DNA of 64,000 nucleotides, from assembly GCF_021545785.1 (NCBI RefSeq), contig NZ_CP079801.1:3282001-3346000 (forward strand), read 5' to 3'. Source of the DNA: Halopseudomonas maritima (lineage in GTDB: Bacteria > Pseudomonadota > Gammaproteobacteria > Pseudomonadales > Pseudomonadaceae). The notes beneath the pieces were generated by a model, which searched no databases, was not told the DNA's origin, and was given only the letters and a program-made list of their open reading frames with translations. Made by a program: the position numbers and the translations under genes. Shown in pieces: positions 8,121 through 17,155 of this stretch; position 1 is the first letter of the stretch; every line of letters begins with the position of its first letter.

Positions 8121-10247
8121 ATGGCTGTTGATCGTGCGCAACTGATGGGCAATATGCGGACCAATCTGGCTGGGCTGCGCCATGGCAGCCTGGGGATTCC
8201 GGTGCTGTTGCTGGTGATGCTCGGCATGATGATGCTGCCGATCCCGCCGTTTCTGCTGGACGTGCTTTTTACCTTCAATATCGCGCTGTCGCTGGTGGTG
8301 CTGCTGGTTTGCGCTTATGCCCTGCGGCCATTGGACTTTGCCGTTTTCCCGACCATTTTGCTGGTGGCCACGCTGCTGCGACTGGCGCTCAACGTGGCGT
8401 CGACCCGTGTGGTGCTGCTGTACGGTCACGAGGGGGGCGATGCAGCGGGTAAGGTGATCCAGGCCTTCGGTGAGGTGGTAATCGGCGGTAACTACGTAGT
8501 AGGTCTGGTGGTCTTCGCCATCCTGATGATTATCAACTTTGTGGTGGTCACCAAGGGCGCCGGGCGCATCTCCGAGGTCAGTGCACGCTTCACCCTGGAT
8601 GCCATGCCCGGCAAACAGATGGCAATTGATGCCGACCTGAACTCCGGCCTGATTGATCAGGACCAGGCCAAGGTCCGTCGGCAGGAAGTGGCGCAGGAGG
8701 CCGAGTTTTACGGCTCCATGGACGGTGCCAGCAAATTCGTACGCGGCGACGCCATTGCCGGCCTGCTGATTCTGTTTATCAACGTGATCGGTGGTTTGGC
8801 GATCGGTATGGCGCAGCATGGACTGCCGTTTGCCGAGGCCGGTCGCATCTATGTGCTGCTGACCATCGGTGACGGCCTGGTGGCGCAAATCCCGTCGCTG
8901 CTGCTGTCTACGGCCGCCGCCATTATGGTGACGCGGGTATCGACATCCGAGGACATGGGCGCGCAGGTGCAGCGCCAGATGTTTGCCTCGCCCAAGGCGC
9001 TGGCGGTAGCCGCCGCCATCCTGATTGTCATGGGCCTGATTCCGGGCATGCCGCATTTCTCCTTCCTCAGCCTGGGTGCGATCGCCGCAGGCGGTGCCTG
9101 GTTCATCGCCAAGCGTCAGAAGGAAAAGGCCGAAGAAAAAGTCGAGGCGGAGCGCAAGCAGGCTCAGCTGCCAGCGGTGCAGACGCCGGAAACCCGCGAG
9201 CTGGGTTGGGACGACGTGACGCCGGTGGACATGGTCGGTCTTGAGGTCGGCTACCGGCTGATTCCCCTGGTGGATCGCAACCAGGGTGGTCAGCTGCTGG
9301 CGCGCATCAAGGGCGTACGCAAGAAGTTGTCGCAGGACCTGGGCTTTCTGATGCCCTCGGTGCACATCCGCGACAATCTGGACCTGGCACCCAATGCCTA
9401 TCGTTTGACGCTGATGGGCGTCAGTGTGGCCGAGGCGGAGATTTATCCTGACCGTGAGTTGGCCATCAACCCGGGTCAGGTATTTGGCGAGATCAAGGGC
9501 ATCGCCGGCAAGGACCCGGCCTTCGGGCTGGATGCGGTGTGGATCGAAGCGTCGCAAAAGGACCAGGCCCAGTCCTTGGGTTACACCGTGGTAGACGCCA
9601 GTACCGTGGTGGCCACCCATATCAACCAGATTCTGCACAAGCACGCCCACGAGCTGATTGGCCATGAGGAAGTGCAGCAACTGATGCAGGTGCTGGCCAA
9701 GGCCTCGCCCAAGTTGGCCGAGGAGCTGGTACCGGGGCTGATTTCGCTCTCCAACCTGCTCAAGGTGCTGCAGGGGCTGCTGCAGGAGCAGGTGCCGGTA
9801 CGTGATATTCGCACCATTGCCGAGGCCATCGCCAATAACTCGGGCAAGAGTCAAGATACCGGCGCCTTGATCGGCGCGGTACGGGTCGCGCTGTCGCGCT
9901 CCATCGTGCAAAGCATTGTGGGGCTTGACTCCGAGCTGCCTGTGATCACCTTGGAGCCTAGGTTGGAACAGATGTTGCTTCAGAGTCTGCAGAAGGCCGG
10001 GCAGGGCACTGATGACGGAATGTTGTTGGAGCCGGGCATGGCCGAGAAGCTGCAACGCTCGCTGTCAGACGCGGTACAACGGCAGGAGGTGCAGGGTAAG
10101 CCGGCAATTCTGCTGGTGGCCGGGCCGATTCGCATGATGATGGCCAAGTTTGTCCGCTATGCGGCGCCCGGAGCCCATGTACTGTCCTACCAGGAAATAC
10201 CCGATAGCAAGCAGGTCACCATCATTGCGACGGTAGGCCAGAACTAG
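8121..10247 (+). CDS. flhA: Flagellar type III export apparatus protein FlhA
   Basis: A 708-residue inner-membrane export-gate protein. Eight hydrophobic segments occupy the first half; the FHIPEP signature region (R-L-A-L-N-V-A-S-T-R, then G-K-V-I-Q-A-F-G) is intact and is followed by V-V-V-T-K-G-A-G-R-I-S-E-V. The C-terminal cytoplasmic domain (from about 355) forms the substrate/chaperone docking ring. I chose the ATG at 8121 over an in-frame ATG at 8085 because it gives the usual Pseudomonas length (about 707) and N-terminus, and because of the sigma-54 promoter position. It leads the flhA-flhF-fleN-fliA run. Confidence 0.97.
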   Translation: MAVDRAQLMGNMRTNLAGLRHGSLGIPVLLLVMLGMMMLPIPPFLLDVLFTFNIALSLVVLLVCAYALRPLDFAVFPTILLVATLLRLALNVASTRVVLLYGHEGGDAAGKVIQAFGEVVIGGNYVVGLVVFAILMIINFVVVTKGAGRISEVSARFTLDAMPGKQMAIDADLNSGLIDQDQAKVRRQEVAQEAEFYGSMDGASKFVRGDAIAGLLILFINVIGGLAIGMAQHGLPFAEAGRIYVLLTIGDGLVAQIPSLLLSTAAAIMVTRVSTSEDMGAQVQRQMFASPKALAVAAAILIVMGLIPGMPHFSFLSLGAIAAGGAWFIAKRQKEKAEEKVEAERKQAQLPAVQTPETRELGWDDVTPVDMVGLEVGYRLIPLVDRNQGGQLLARIKGVRKKLSQDLGFLMPSVHIRDNLDLAPNAYRLTLMGVSVAEAEIYPDRELAINPGQVFGEIKGIAGKDPAFGLDAVWIEASQKDQAQSLGYTVVDASTVVATHINQILHKHAHELIGHEEVQQLMQVLAKASPKLAEELVPGLISLSNLLKVLQGLLQEQVPVRDIRTIAEAIANNSGKSQDTGALIGAVRVALSRSIVQSIVGLDSELPVITLEPRLEQMLLQSLQKAGQGTDDGMLLEPGMAEKLQRSLSDAVQRQEVQGKPAILLVAGPIRMMMAKFVRYAAPGAHVLSYQEIPDSKQVTIIATVGQN

Positions 10248-10307
10248 CAGCACCGAATGATTGAGACATCTGCCCCGGCAGGTGACCGATAAGCGACGAG
10301 GTCAGCC

Positions 10308-11681
10308 ATGAAAGTCAAACGTTTCTTTGCCGCCGATATGCGCCAGGCGATGAAGCAGGTCCGCGATGAGCTGGGCGCCGATGCGTCCATCATTGCCAAC
10401 CGCCGGGTGGCTGGCGGCGTCGAACTGACGGCTGCGCTTGATTACGAGGCGCCGCGCCTGAGTGCGCCAACGCCCGGCCTGGATCAGGAGCTGAAAAAAA
10501 CCCAAGAGCGCATCGTTGCAGCCCGGGCCGAGCTGGAAAGCGGTGAAATGGCGTCGCACGACCAGCCGCTGGTCAACCGTCAGCTGTTTGGTGAAAGTAC
10601 CCGTCACGCTGCGCGCCAGGGCTCGGCTGAAGCACGTGAGCTGCTGGATCGTCTGATCCAGGAGCCGACCGAGCTGGCCAAGCCGGCGCCCGCTGCCAGT
10701 CGCCGTGCCCCTGATGCCGAGCAAACGCCCGCCGCTGATGTTGACAGCGTTGGCCTGAGTGCCATGCGCGCCGAGCTGGCGGGCCTGCGCGAGATGCTGG
10801 AGTCTCAGCTGGGCGGTTTGGCCTGGGGCCAGCTCAACCAGCAAAAGCCCAAGCAGGCAGGTCTGTGGCGTCGCCTGACCCAGATGGGTCTGCCGGCGGA
10901 GATCTGCCAGGGGCTGCTGCGTCAGGTTTCTGACGTGAGTGATGTGCGCCAGGCTTGGCGCATGCTGCTGGCGCACCTGGCGCATCGCGTCCCTGTGTTG
11001 CGTGAAGAACCCATTGATGCTGGCGGTGTGATTGCCCTGGTTGGCCCCACTGGCGCCGGCAAAACCACCACCCTGGGCAAGCTCGCTGCCCGCTATGTGT
11101 TGAAGCACGGCAGCCAGCACGTTGCGCTGGTAACCATGGATACCTACCGCATCGGTGCCCACGAGCAACTGCGCACTCTGGGGCGTATTCTGAACGTGCC
11201 GGTCAAGGTGGTAGACGACAAGCAGAATCTCAGCGACGTGCTGGCTGACTTTGCCGGCAAGCGCCTGGTATTGATCGATACCGCCGGCCTGCAGGCCAAT
11301 GATCCTTATCTGCGTGGCCAGCTCGATGCGTTGGCAGAGCAAGGCCGCCAGGTGCGCAACCTGCTGGTGCTGGCGGCGACCAGCCAGCACCGGGTGATGA
11401 AGGCGGCGTACCACAATTACAAATCCTGTGGCCTGTCCGGTTGTATTCTGACCAAGGTGGATGAGGCCGCGACGCTGGGTGAATCGCTGGGGCTGGCTAT
11501 GGAGCAAGGTTTGCCGGTAGCCTATCTGGCAGATGGCCAGCGAATCCCGGATGATCTGAGCAAGGCTGTCGGCCACCAACTGGTCAGTCGCGCGGTCAGC
11601 ATGGCGGGTAACGAAGCACCGGCCGATCAGGCCATGGCGGACGTGTTTGCCGGTATGATGCATACCCAGCGAGCAGGCTAA
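10308..11681 (+). CDS. flhF: Flagellar biosynthesis GTPase FlhF
   Basis: A 457-residue SRP-type GTPase that fixes the polar site and promotes assembly of the flagellum. The N-terminal domain (K-V-K-R-F-F-A-A-D-M) and a variable Ala/Pro-rich linker precede the NG domain. The P-loop G-P-T-G-A-G-K-T-T-T is near residue 246, followed by M-D-T-Y-R-I-G-A-H-E-Q-L, L-I-D-T-A-G and T-K-V-D-E-A. A GAGG box precedes the ATG. It lies 60 bp after flhA and 29 bp before fleN, its antagonist in flagellar number control. Confidence 0.97.
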   Translation: MKVKRFFAADMRQAMKQVRDELGADASIIANRRVAGGVELTAALDYEAPRLSAPTPGLDQELKKTQERIVAARAELESGEMASHDQPLVNRQLFGESTRHAARQGSAEARELLDRLIQEPTELAKPAPAASRRAPDAEQTPAADVDSVGLSAMRAELAGLREMLESQLGGLAWGQLNQQKPKQAGLWRRLTQMGLPAEICQGLLRQVSDVSDVRQAWRMLLAHLAHRVPVLREEPIDAGGVIALVGPTGAGKTTTLGKLAARYVLKHGSQHVALVTMDTYRIGAHEQLRTLGRILNVPVKVVDDKQNLSDVLADFAGKRLVLIDTAGLQANDPYLRGQLDALAEQGRQVRNLLVLAATSQHRVMKAAYHNYKSCGLSGCILTKVDEAATLGESLGLAMEQGLPVAYLADGQRIPDDLSKAVGHQLVSRAVSMAGNEAPADQAMADVFAGMMHTQRAG

Positions 11682-11710
11682 GTATTCAACAAACAAGGTA
11701 TCCAGCGCAG

Positions 11711-12538
11711 ATGGGCAGCAATCACCCGGTTCAGGTAATCGCAGTCACCGGCGGCAAAGGCGGCATCGGCAAGACCAATGTGTCAGTCAACCTCAGTCTG
11801 GCGCTGGCCGACATGGGGCGGCGCGTGGTGTTGCTCGATGCTGACCTTGGCCTGGCCAACGTCGACGTGTTGCTCGGCCTCAAGCCCAAGGCGACGCTGG
11901 CCGATGTGCTTGAAGGCCAGTGCGACCTGCGTGACGTCATGGTCAACGGCCCAGGCGGCATCCGTGTCGTGCCCGCTGCATCCGGTGCGGCCAACATGGT
12001 CAGCCTGAGTGCGCAGCAGCACGCGGGCCTGATCCAGGCGTTCAGCGAAATCGGCGACAATATCGACGTGCTGATTGTCGACACCGCCGCCGGTATCGGC
12101 GATTCGGTCGTCAGCTTTGTGCGTGCTGCGCAAGAAGCGCTTGTCGTGGTCTGTGACGAGCCCACCTCGATTACCGACGCATACGCGCTGATCAAGCTGC
12201 TTAATCGTGACTACGGCATGACCCGTTTCCGCGTGTTGGCCAACATGGTCGGCACACCGCAGGAAGGGCGCATGGTGTTTGCTAAGCTGGCCAAGGTGAC
12301 TGATCGCTTTTTGGATGTCGCCCTGCAGTACGTTGGCGCTGTCCCCTTTGACGAGGCGGTGCGCAAGTCTGTCCAGAAGCAACGCGCGGTGTTCGAGGCC
12401 TTTCCGCGCAGCAAGGCCTCGTTGGCGATTCGGGCAATTGCCCAAAAGGTGGATGCCTGGCCACTACCGGCCAATCCCCGCGGTCACCTAGAGTTCTTTG
12501 TCGAGCGCCTGGTGCAGCCGGCAGGAACCGGTCTATGA
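11711..12538 (+). CDS. fleN: Flagellar number regulator FleN (MinD-like ATPase)
   Basis: A 275-residue deviant-Walker ATPase of the MinD/ParA family that limits flagellar number by restraining FleQ (also called FlhG). It shows K-G-G-I-G-K-T-N-V-S, D-A-D-L-G-L-A-N-V-D-V-L-L-G and I-V-D-T-A-A-G-I. The length fits Pseudomonas FleN (about 280). The stop overlaps the fliA start (ATGA), so the two are translationally coupled. The downstream ParA-family gene at 19959 is a distinct paralogue. Confidence 0.96.
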   Translation: MGSNHPVQVIAVTGGKGGIGKTNVSVNLSLALADMGRRVVLLDADLGLANVDVLLGLKPKATLADVLEGQCDLRDVMVNGPGGIRVVPAASGAANMVSLSAQQHAGLIQAFSEIGDNIDVLIVDTAAGIGDSVVSFVRAAQEALVVVCDEPTSITDAYALIKLLNRDYGMTRFRVLANMVGTPQEGRMVFAKLAKVTDRFLDVALQYVGAVPFDEAVRKSVQKQRAVFEAFPRSKASLAIRAIAQKVDAWPLPANPRGHLEFFVERLVQPAGTGL

Positions 12539-13272
12539 CGGCACAGGTTGGCAGATTGAACATGTATACACGCGCTCAGGGCTCGGCAGAGCAGCAGGAT
12601 CGCCTGGTCGAGCAGTATGCCCCGCTGGTTAAACGTATTGCCTACCACTTGCTTGGACGCTTGCCCTCCAGCGTCCAGGTTGAAGACTTGATGCAGGCCG
12701 GCATGATCGGCCTGCTGGAAGCCTCCCGCAAATTCGATTTTGGCAAAGGCGCCAGTTTTGAAACCTACGCTGGTATCCGTATTCGCGGCGCCATGCTCGA
12801 TGAGGTGCGCAAGGGCGATTGGGCCCCCCGTTCGGTGCATCGCAATACCCGCATGGTCAGCGATGCAATGCGCGCTGTGGAGGCGCGACTGGGGCGTGAC
12901 GCTAAAGATCACGAGGTTGCCGCCGAATTGGAGATGAGTCTGGAAGAGTATTACGCCATTCTCAGCGACACCGCCGGCAGCAAGCTGTTCAGTTTTGACG
13001 ACCTGCTGGAAGCCGGTGCTCCGGCAGATGTGCAGGGCGATGAGGAGCCGTTGAGCGGCTTGCAAGACGAGCGTTTTCGCGCGGCGCTGGTAGAGGCAAT
13101 CGACGGCCTGCCCGAGCGCGAGCGGTTGCTGCTGTCGTTGTACTACGACGAAGAGCTGAACCTCAAGGAGATCGGGGCGGTGCTGGGCGTCAGCGAATCG
13201 CGGGTCAGTCAGTTGCACAGTCAGTGCGCGGCGCGCCTGCGGACGAAGCTGACAAACTGGCGAAATGATTGA
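12535..13272 (+). CDS. fliA: Flagellar sigma factor FliA (sigma-28)
   Basis: A 245-residue sigma-70-family factor for late flagellar and chemotaxis genes. Region 2 contains V-E-D-L-M-Q-A-G-M-I-G-L-L-E-A and F-E-T-Y-A-G-I-R-I-R-G-A-M-L-D-E-V-R. Region 4 carries the helix-turn-helix L-N-L-K-E-I-G-A-V-L-G-V-S-E-S-R-V-S-Q. The ATG overlaps the fleN stop by 4 bases. The 209-bp gap to cheY separates it from the chemotaxis genes; no convincing sigma-28 or sigma-54 promoter was found there by eye. Confidence 0.97.
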   Translation: MTAQVGRLNMYTRAQGSAEQQDRLVEQYAPLVKRIAYHLLGRLPSSVQVEDLMQAGMIGLLEASRKFDFGKGASFETYAGIRIRGAMLDEVRKGDWAPRSVHRNTRMVSDAMRAVEARLGRDAKDHEVAAELEMSLEEYYAILSDTAGSKLFSFDDLLEAGAPADVQGDEEPLSGLQDERFRAALVEAIDGLPERERLLLSLYYDEELNLKEIGAVLGVSESRVSQLHSQCAARLRTKLTNWRND

Positions 13273-13481
13273 TTTTGTCGCCAACATCCGGACAATGCTC
13301 GGATTGCCCGACTGGCAAAAGGCCGGCAGGGTGCGGTAACGGCACATAAGAAGGGCGCGTCCGAACAGGCAGTTGGCAGCAGTTTCCTGTTCAGAGCATC
13401 TTTCTACGGCTTGTGTGGCCATTGGCAATGGGTATCTGGGAGTGCAGGCCTGCACTTTTCCTGGTTTGTACGGAGGTCGAC

Positions 13482-13871
13482 TTGGACAAGAATATGAAAA
13501 TTCTCATCGTTGATGATTTTTCGACGATGAGGCGCATCATCAAGAACCTGTTGCGCGACCTTGGGTTTACCAACACGGCTGAAGCCGACGACGGCAGCAC
13601 CGCGTTGCCGATGCTGCAGAGCGGCAACTTCGACTTTCTGGTGACCGACTGGAACATGCCCGGTATGAGCGGCATCGATCTGCTGCGCGCGGTGCGCGCT
13701 GACGAACGTCTCAAGCACCTGCCTGTGCTGATGGTGACGGCCGAAGCCAAGCGCGACCAGATCATCGAGGCGGCTCAGGCTGGCGTGAACGGCTACGTGG
13801 TCAAACCTTTCACTGCGCAAGCGCTGAAAGAAAAGATCGAGAAGATTTTCGAGCGGGTGCAGCCCAAATAA
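13482..13871 (+). CDS. cheY: Chemotaxis response regulator CheY
   Basis: A single receiver domain (about 129 aa) that binds the flagellar switch when phosphorylated by CheA. It shows the acidic pair in I-V-D-D-F-S-T-M-R-R-I, the phospho-acceptor Asp in L-V-T-D-W-N-M-P, M-V-T-A-E-A and V-V-K-P-F-T. I chose the TTG at 13482 because a GGAGG box sits 5 bases upstream. The ATG at 13494, the conventional start of many annotations, would be 17 bases from that box; either is possible and the difference is four residues. Confidence 0.95.
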   Translation: MDKNMKILIVDDFSTMRRIIKNLLRDLGFTNTAEADDGSTALPMLQSGNFDFLVTDWNMPGMSGIDLLRAVRADERLKHLPVLMVTAEAKRDQIIEAAQAGVNGYVVKPFTAQALKEKIEKIFERVQPK

Positions 13872-13892
13872 CATCCAGCCGGGGTACAGGTT

Positions 13893-14684
13893 ATGGCTTT
13901 GAGCAAGGATCCCGGTCAGGCAACTGCCCAGGAATTCGAACATTCACTCAAGGACAACGCGCGCCAGCTGGTGGACCACCTTGAGAGCGGCGATTTTGCC
14001 GAGGCGTTGCTGGTTATCCACGCCATCAATCAGGCGCGTGATCGTGGTTTGTATCATGAGGTTGGCCAGCTGACCCGCGCGCTGCACAACGCCATTGTCA
14101 ATTTTCAGATCGACACCACCCATGCCTTGGGCGGTGACAATGAGTCTTCCAAGATTTCCGATGCCTCCGACCGCCTGGACTATGTTGTCCAACTGACCGA
14201 CAAGGCAGCCAATCGCACCATGGACCTGGTAGAAACCAGCGCCCCCAAGGTCTCTGAGCTGGGCCAGCAGGCCAGTGCGTTGAAGGCTGACTGGCAGCGC
14301 TTGCAGCGGCGTGAAATGGCGGCCGACGAATTTCGCGATCTGTATCGTCGTGTCGGCGAGTTTCTCGATCGCACTGAGAGCGTCAGTAGCGATGTCTCCT
14401 CCGATCTGAACGACATTGTCATGGCGCAGGATTACCAGGACCTGACCGGTCAGGTGATCAAGCGCGTTATCACCCTGGTGCATGATGTTGAGCAAAGCCT
14501 AGTCAGCCTGGTACGTATGGCCGGTCAGGTGGATCGGATCACTGGCATCAGTCACGTTGATCTTGGCGAGACAAAAAAAACCTCTTCCAGGGGTGAAGGT
14601 CCGCAGATTCATGCCGATAAAAGAGAAGACGTTGTTTCCGGCCAGGACGAAGTTGATGACCTCCTGTCCAGTCTGGGTTTCTGA
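13893..14684 (+). CDS. cheZ: CheY-P phosphatase CheZ
   Basis: A 263-residue, mostly helical protein that dephosphorylates CheY-P. The active-site segment D-I-V-M-A-Q-D-Y-Q-D-L-T-G-Q-V-I-K-R is present (about residues 170-187), including the catalytic Asp/Gln pair. The C-terminus D-E-V-D-D-L-L-S-S-L-G-F is the classic CheY-binding tail. It lies 21 bp downstream of cheY. Pseudomonas CheZ is typically about 262 aa. Confidence 0.96.
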   Translation: MALSKDPGQATAQEFEHSLKDNARQLVDHLESGDFAEALLVIHAINQARDRGLYHEVGQLTRALHNAIVNFQIDTTHALGGDNESSKISDASDRLDYVVQLTDKAANRTMDLVETSAPKVSELGQQASALKADWQRLQRREMAADEFRDLYRRVGEFLDRTESVSSDVSSDLNDIVMAQDYQDLTGQVIKRVITLVHDVEQSLVSLVRMAGQVDRITGISHVDLGETKKTSSRGEGPQIHADKREDVVSGQDEVDDLLSSLGF

Positions 14685-14847
14685 CTCCTGCCGCAACCGC
14701 CGTATCCTCAGCCGGCGCCGTCCGGCTGGCGGGGGTGAAATCAGGTGCCTGCCGAGCCGCAACGTTCAATAACAACGGTGTGCGTAGCACGCAAGTACGG
14801 GTGGCGCCAAACCGTTTACCGATAACACGCCCGAGGGGAGTGGGTGC

Positions 14848-17079
14848 ATGAGTTTCGAAGCGGATGAAGAGATTCTCCAGGACTTTCTGGTCGAGGCCGG
14901 GGAGATTCTCGAGCAATTATCCGAACAGTTGGTTGAGCTGGAAAACCGGCCCGACGACATGGATCTGCTCAATGCCATCTTCCGCGGCTTTCACACCGTC
15001 AAGGGCGGCGCCGGCTTTCTGCAGCTCGATGCTCTGGTAGCGTGCTGTCACATTGCGGAAAACGTATTCGATATCCTGCGCAAGGGCGAACGCGCCGTTA
15101 CCTCCGAGCTGATGGATGTGGTGCTACAGGCGCTGGATACCGTCAACAGCATGTTCGATCAGGTTCGTGAACGTCAGGAGCCGACCCCCGCAGATCCTGC
15201 CTTGCTTGATGCGCTGTCGCGGTTGGCGCAGCCTGCATCGGCTGACGAAGCGGCTGCTGAGCCCGAGCCTGAAGCTGCAGCAGTCGCATCCGAGGTTGTC
15301 GAGGCAGCGGCGGTGGCGACGCCAGCGGCTGCTGATAACGGCGACATCACCGACGACGAGTTTGAGCAGCTGCTAGACGCGCTCCATGGCGATGGCGGCA
15401 GCCCCTCTGCGGCGCCGGCGGCAGCCGCAGCGACCGCGGCGACCGCGGGCAGTGATGATATTACCGATGACGAGTTCGAAGCGCTGCTGGATCAGTTGCA
15501 CGGCAGCGGCAACGCGCCCGCCGCGGTCAGCAGCCCTGCGCCTGCGGAGTCGGCGTCTGACGACATCAGCGACGACGAGTTTGAGGCGCTGCTGGACGAG
15601 CTGCATGGCAAGGGCTCGGCGCCCGGCCAGCAGAGCGCGGGTCCTGCTGCTGCGCCAGAGGCGACAGACGCAGATGCATCGGATCACATTACCGATGACG
15701 AATTTGAAGCGCTGCTGGATCAGCTGCATGGCAAGGGTAGTGCGCCGGGCGCTGTGGCTGCCGCTGGCACGCCAGCCAAGCCGACGCCAGCTGCGCCACC
15801 CGCTGCCAAACCTGAACCCAGCAAACCGGCGCCAACACCTCAATCGATGGCCAAGGCGCCTGCTCCGCCAGCGCCGTCAGCGAGCAAGCCAGCCGCGGAG
15901 GCGCCCGCCGCCGATACCACGGTGCGTGTAGATACCGCCCGGCTGGACGAAATCATGAACATGGTTGGCGAGCTGGTGCTGGTGCGTAACCGCCTGGTCC
16001 GCCTGGGCGTGGCCAGCGGCGATGAAGAGCTGGGCAAGGCGGTGGCCAATCTGGATGTGGTGACCGCCGACCTGCAGATGTCGGTCATGAAGACCCGCAT
16101 GCAGCCGATCAAGAAGGTATTCGGCCGCTTCCCCCGGGTGGTACGTGACCTGGCGCGTAACCTGAAGAAAGAAATCAACCTTGAGCTGATCGGTGAAGAG
16201 ACCGACCTGGACAAAAACCTGGTCGAAGCGCTTGCCGATCCGCTGGTGCACCTGGTGCGTAACTCGGTTGACCACGGCATTGAACTGCCGGCTGAGCGCG
16301 AAGCCTCCGGCAAGCCGCGCACCGGTAAGGTCGTGCTGTCGGCCCAGCAAGAAGGTGATCACATCCTGCTGACCATTGTCGATGACGGCAAGGGCATGGA
16401 CCCTGAGGTGCTGCGCACCAAAGCAGTCGAGAAGGGCATGATGGAGAAGGACGCGGCCGATCGCCTGAGCGACAGCGAGTGCTTCAACCTTATCCTGGCC
16501 CCCGGCTTTTCCACCAAGACCGAAATCTCCGACGTGTCGGGCCGTGGTGTGGGCATGGACGTGGTCAAAACCAAGATTTCCCAGCTCAACGGCACCATCA
16601 ATATCGAGTCGACCAAGGGGCAGGGCTCGCGCATTGCCATCAAGGTCCCGCTGACGCTCGCCATCATGCCGACGCTGATGGTCATGCTGGCCGATCAAGC
16701 CTTTGCCCTGCCGTTGGTCAGCGTGAACGAGATCTACAGCCTGGACCTGTCGCGTACCAATGTGGTGGACGGCCAGGAAGTCATCATCGTGCGTGAAAAG
16801 GCGCTGCCGCTGTTCTACCTCAAGCACTGGCTGATGCCGGGTGTCGAGGATACCAGCGACCATTCCGCCGCCAGTGTGGTGATCGTGTCGGTCGGCACCC
16901 AACGGGTTGGCTTTGTTGTCGACCAGCTGGTTGGTCAGGAAGAGGTGGTGATCAAGCCGCTGGGGCGCATGCTGCAGGGTACCGCTGGCATGGCCGGCGC
17001 CACCATCACCGGCGACGGACGCATTGCGCTGATTCTGGATATCCCCAGCCTGCTCAAGCGCTACGCGCGACGCATGTGA
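14848..17079 (+). CDS. cheA: Chemotaxis histidine kinase CheA
   Basis: A 743-residue kinase coupling chemoreceptors to CheY/CheB. The N-terminal HPt domain carries the phospho-accepting His49 (F-H-T-V-K-G-G). An unusual Ala/Pro-rich linker (about 130-355) contains four DDEFEALLD-type repeats. The dimerisation domain (L-D-E-I-M-N-M-V-G-E-L-V), the HATPase domain (H-L-V-R-N-S-V-D-H-G-I-E; V-D-D-G-K-G-M-D; G-R-G-V-G-M-D-V-V) and the C-terminal CheW-like domain follow. A GGGGAG box precedes the ATG. No recognisable P2 domain is seen; the repeats take its place in the linker. Confidence 0.97.
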   Translation: MSFEADEEILQDFLVEAGEILEQLSEQLVELENRPDDMDLLNAIFRGFHTVKGGAGFLQLDALVACCHIAENVFDILRKGERAVTSELMDVVLQALDTVNSMFDQVRERQEPTPADPALLDALSRLAQPASADEAAAEPEPEAAAVASEVVEAAAVATPAAADNGDITDDEFEQLLDALHGDGGSPSAAPAAAAATAATAGSDDITDDEFEALLDQLHGSGNAPAAVSSPAPAESASDDISDDEFEALLDELHGKGSAPGQQSAGPAAAPEATDADASDHITDDEFEALLDQLHGKGSAPGAVAAAGTPAKPTPAAPPAAKPEPSKPAPTPQSMAKAPAPPAPSASKPAAEAPAADTTVRVDTARLDEIMNMVGELVLVRNRLVRLGVASGDEELGKAVANLDVVTADLQMSVMKTRMQPIKKVFGRFPRVVRDLARNLKKEINLELIGEETDLDKNLVEALADPLVHLVRNSVDHGIELPAEREASGKPRTGKVVLSAQQEGDHILLTIVDDGKGMDPEVLRTKAVEKGMMEKDAADRLSDSECFNLILAPGFSTKTEISDVSGRGVGMDVVKTKISQLNGTINIESTKGQGSRIAIKVPLTLAIMPTLMVMLADQAFALPLVSVNEIYSLDLSRTNVVDGQEVIIVREKALPLFYLKHWLMPGVEDTSDHSAASVVIVSVGTQRVGFVVDQLVGQEEVVIKPLGRMLQGTAGMAGATITGDGRIALILDIPSLLKRYARRM
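15343..15735 (+). repeat. Four in-frame copies of a D-D-E-F-E-A-L-L-D acidic motif in the cheA linker
   Basis: The motif (D/H)-I-(T/S)-D-D-E-F-E-(A/Q)-L-L-D-x-L-H-G starts near CheA residues 166, 203, 238 and 279. Copies are separated by Ala/Pro/Ser-rich spacers, giving a period of 35-41 residues. Codons differ between copies, so this is conserved at protein level rather than a recent DNA duplication. A short amphipathic helix on flexible linkers suggests a repeated docking site, for example for CheY/CheB (inference). Confidence 0.85.
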
Positions 17080-17091
17080 TAGCCTGAGCTA

Positions 17092-17122
17092 GGCGCCACA
17101 GAGCGGCGCCGTCGATTTTTTT
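17092..17122 (+). terminator. Rho-independent terminator or attenuator between cheA and cheB
   Basis: GGCGCC-ACAGAGC-GGCGCC forms a 6-bp GC stem with a 7-nt loop and is followed, after GTCGA, by seven T residues. It lies 13 bp after the cheA stop and 34 bp before the cheB start. Its position within the che gene run suggests partial termination that would lower cheB-motCD expression relative to cheA. The gap between stem and T-run makes it weaker than ideal. Confidence 0.5.
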
Positions 17123-17155
17123 ACTTCATGTGCAGGATGCAGTTCGGGAGAGGGT

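Noticed and set aside
8076..10055. 659-residue open frame opposite flhA
   Set aside because: It is rich in Gln/His/Arg with no recognisable domain and lies wholly antisense to a certain flhA; it is a by-product of GC-biased codon use.
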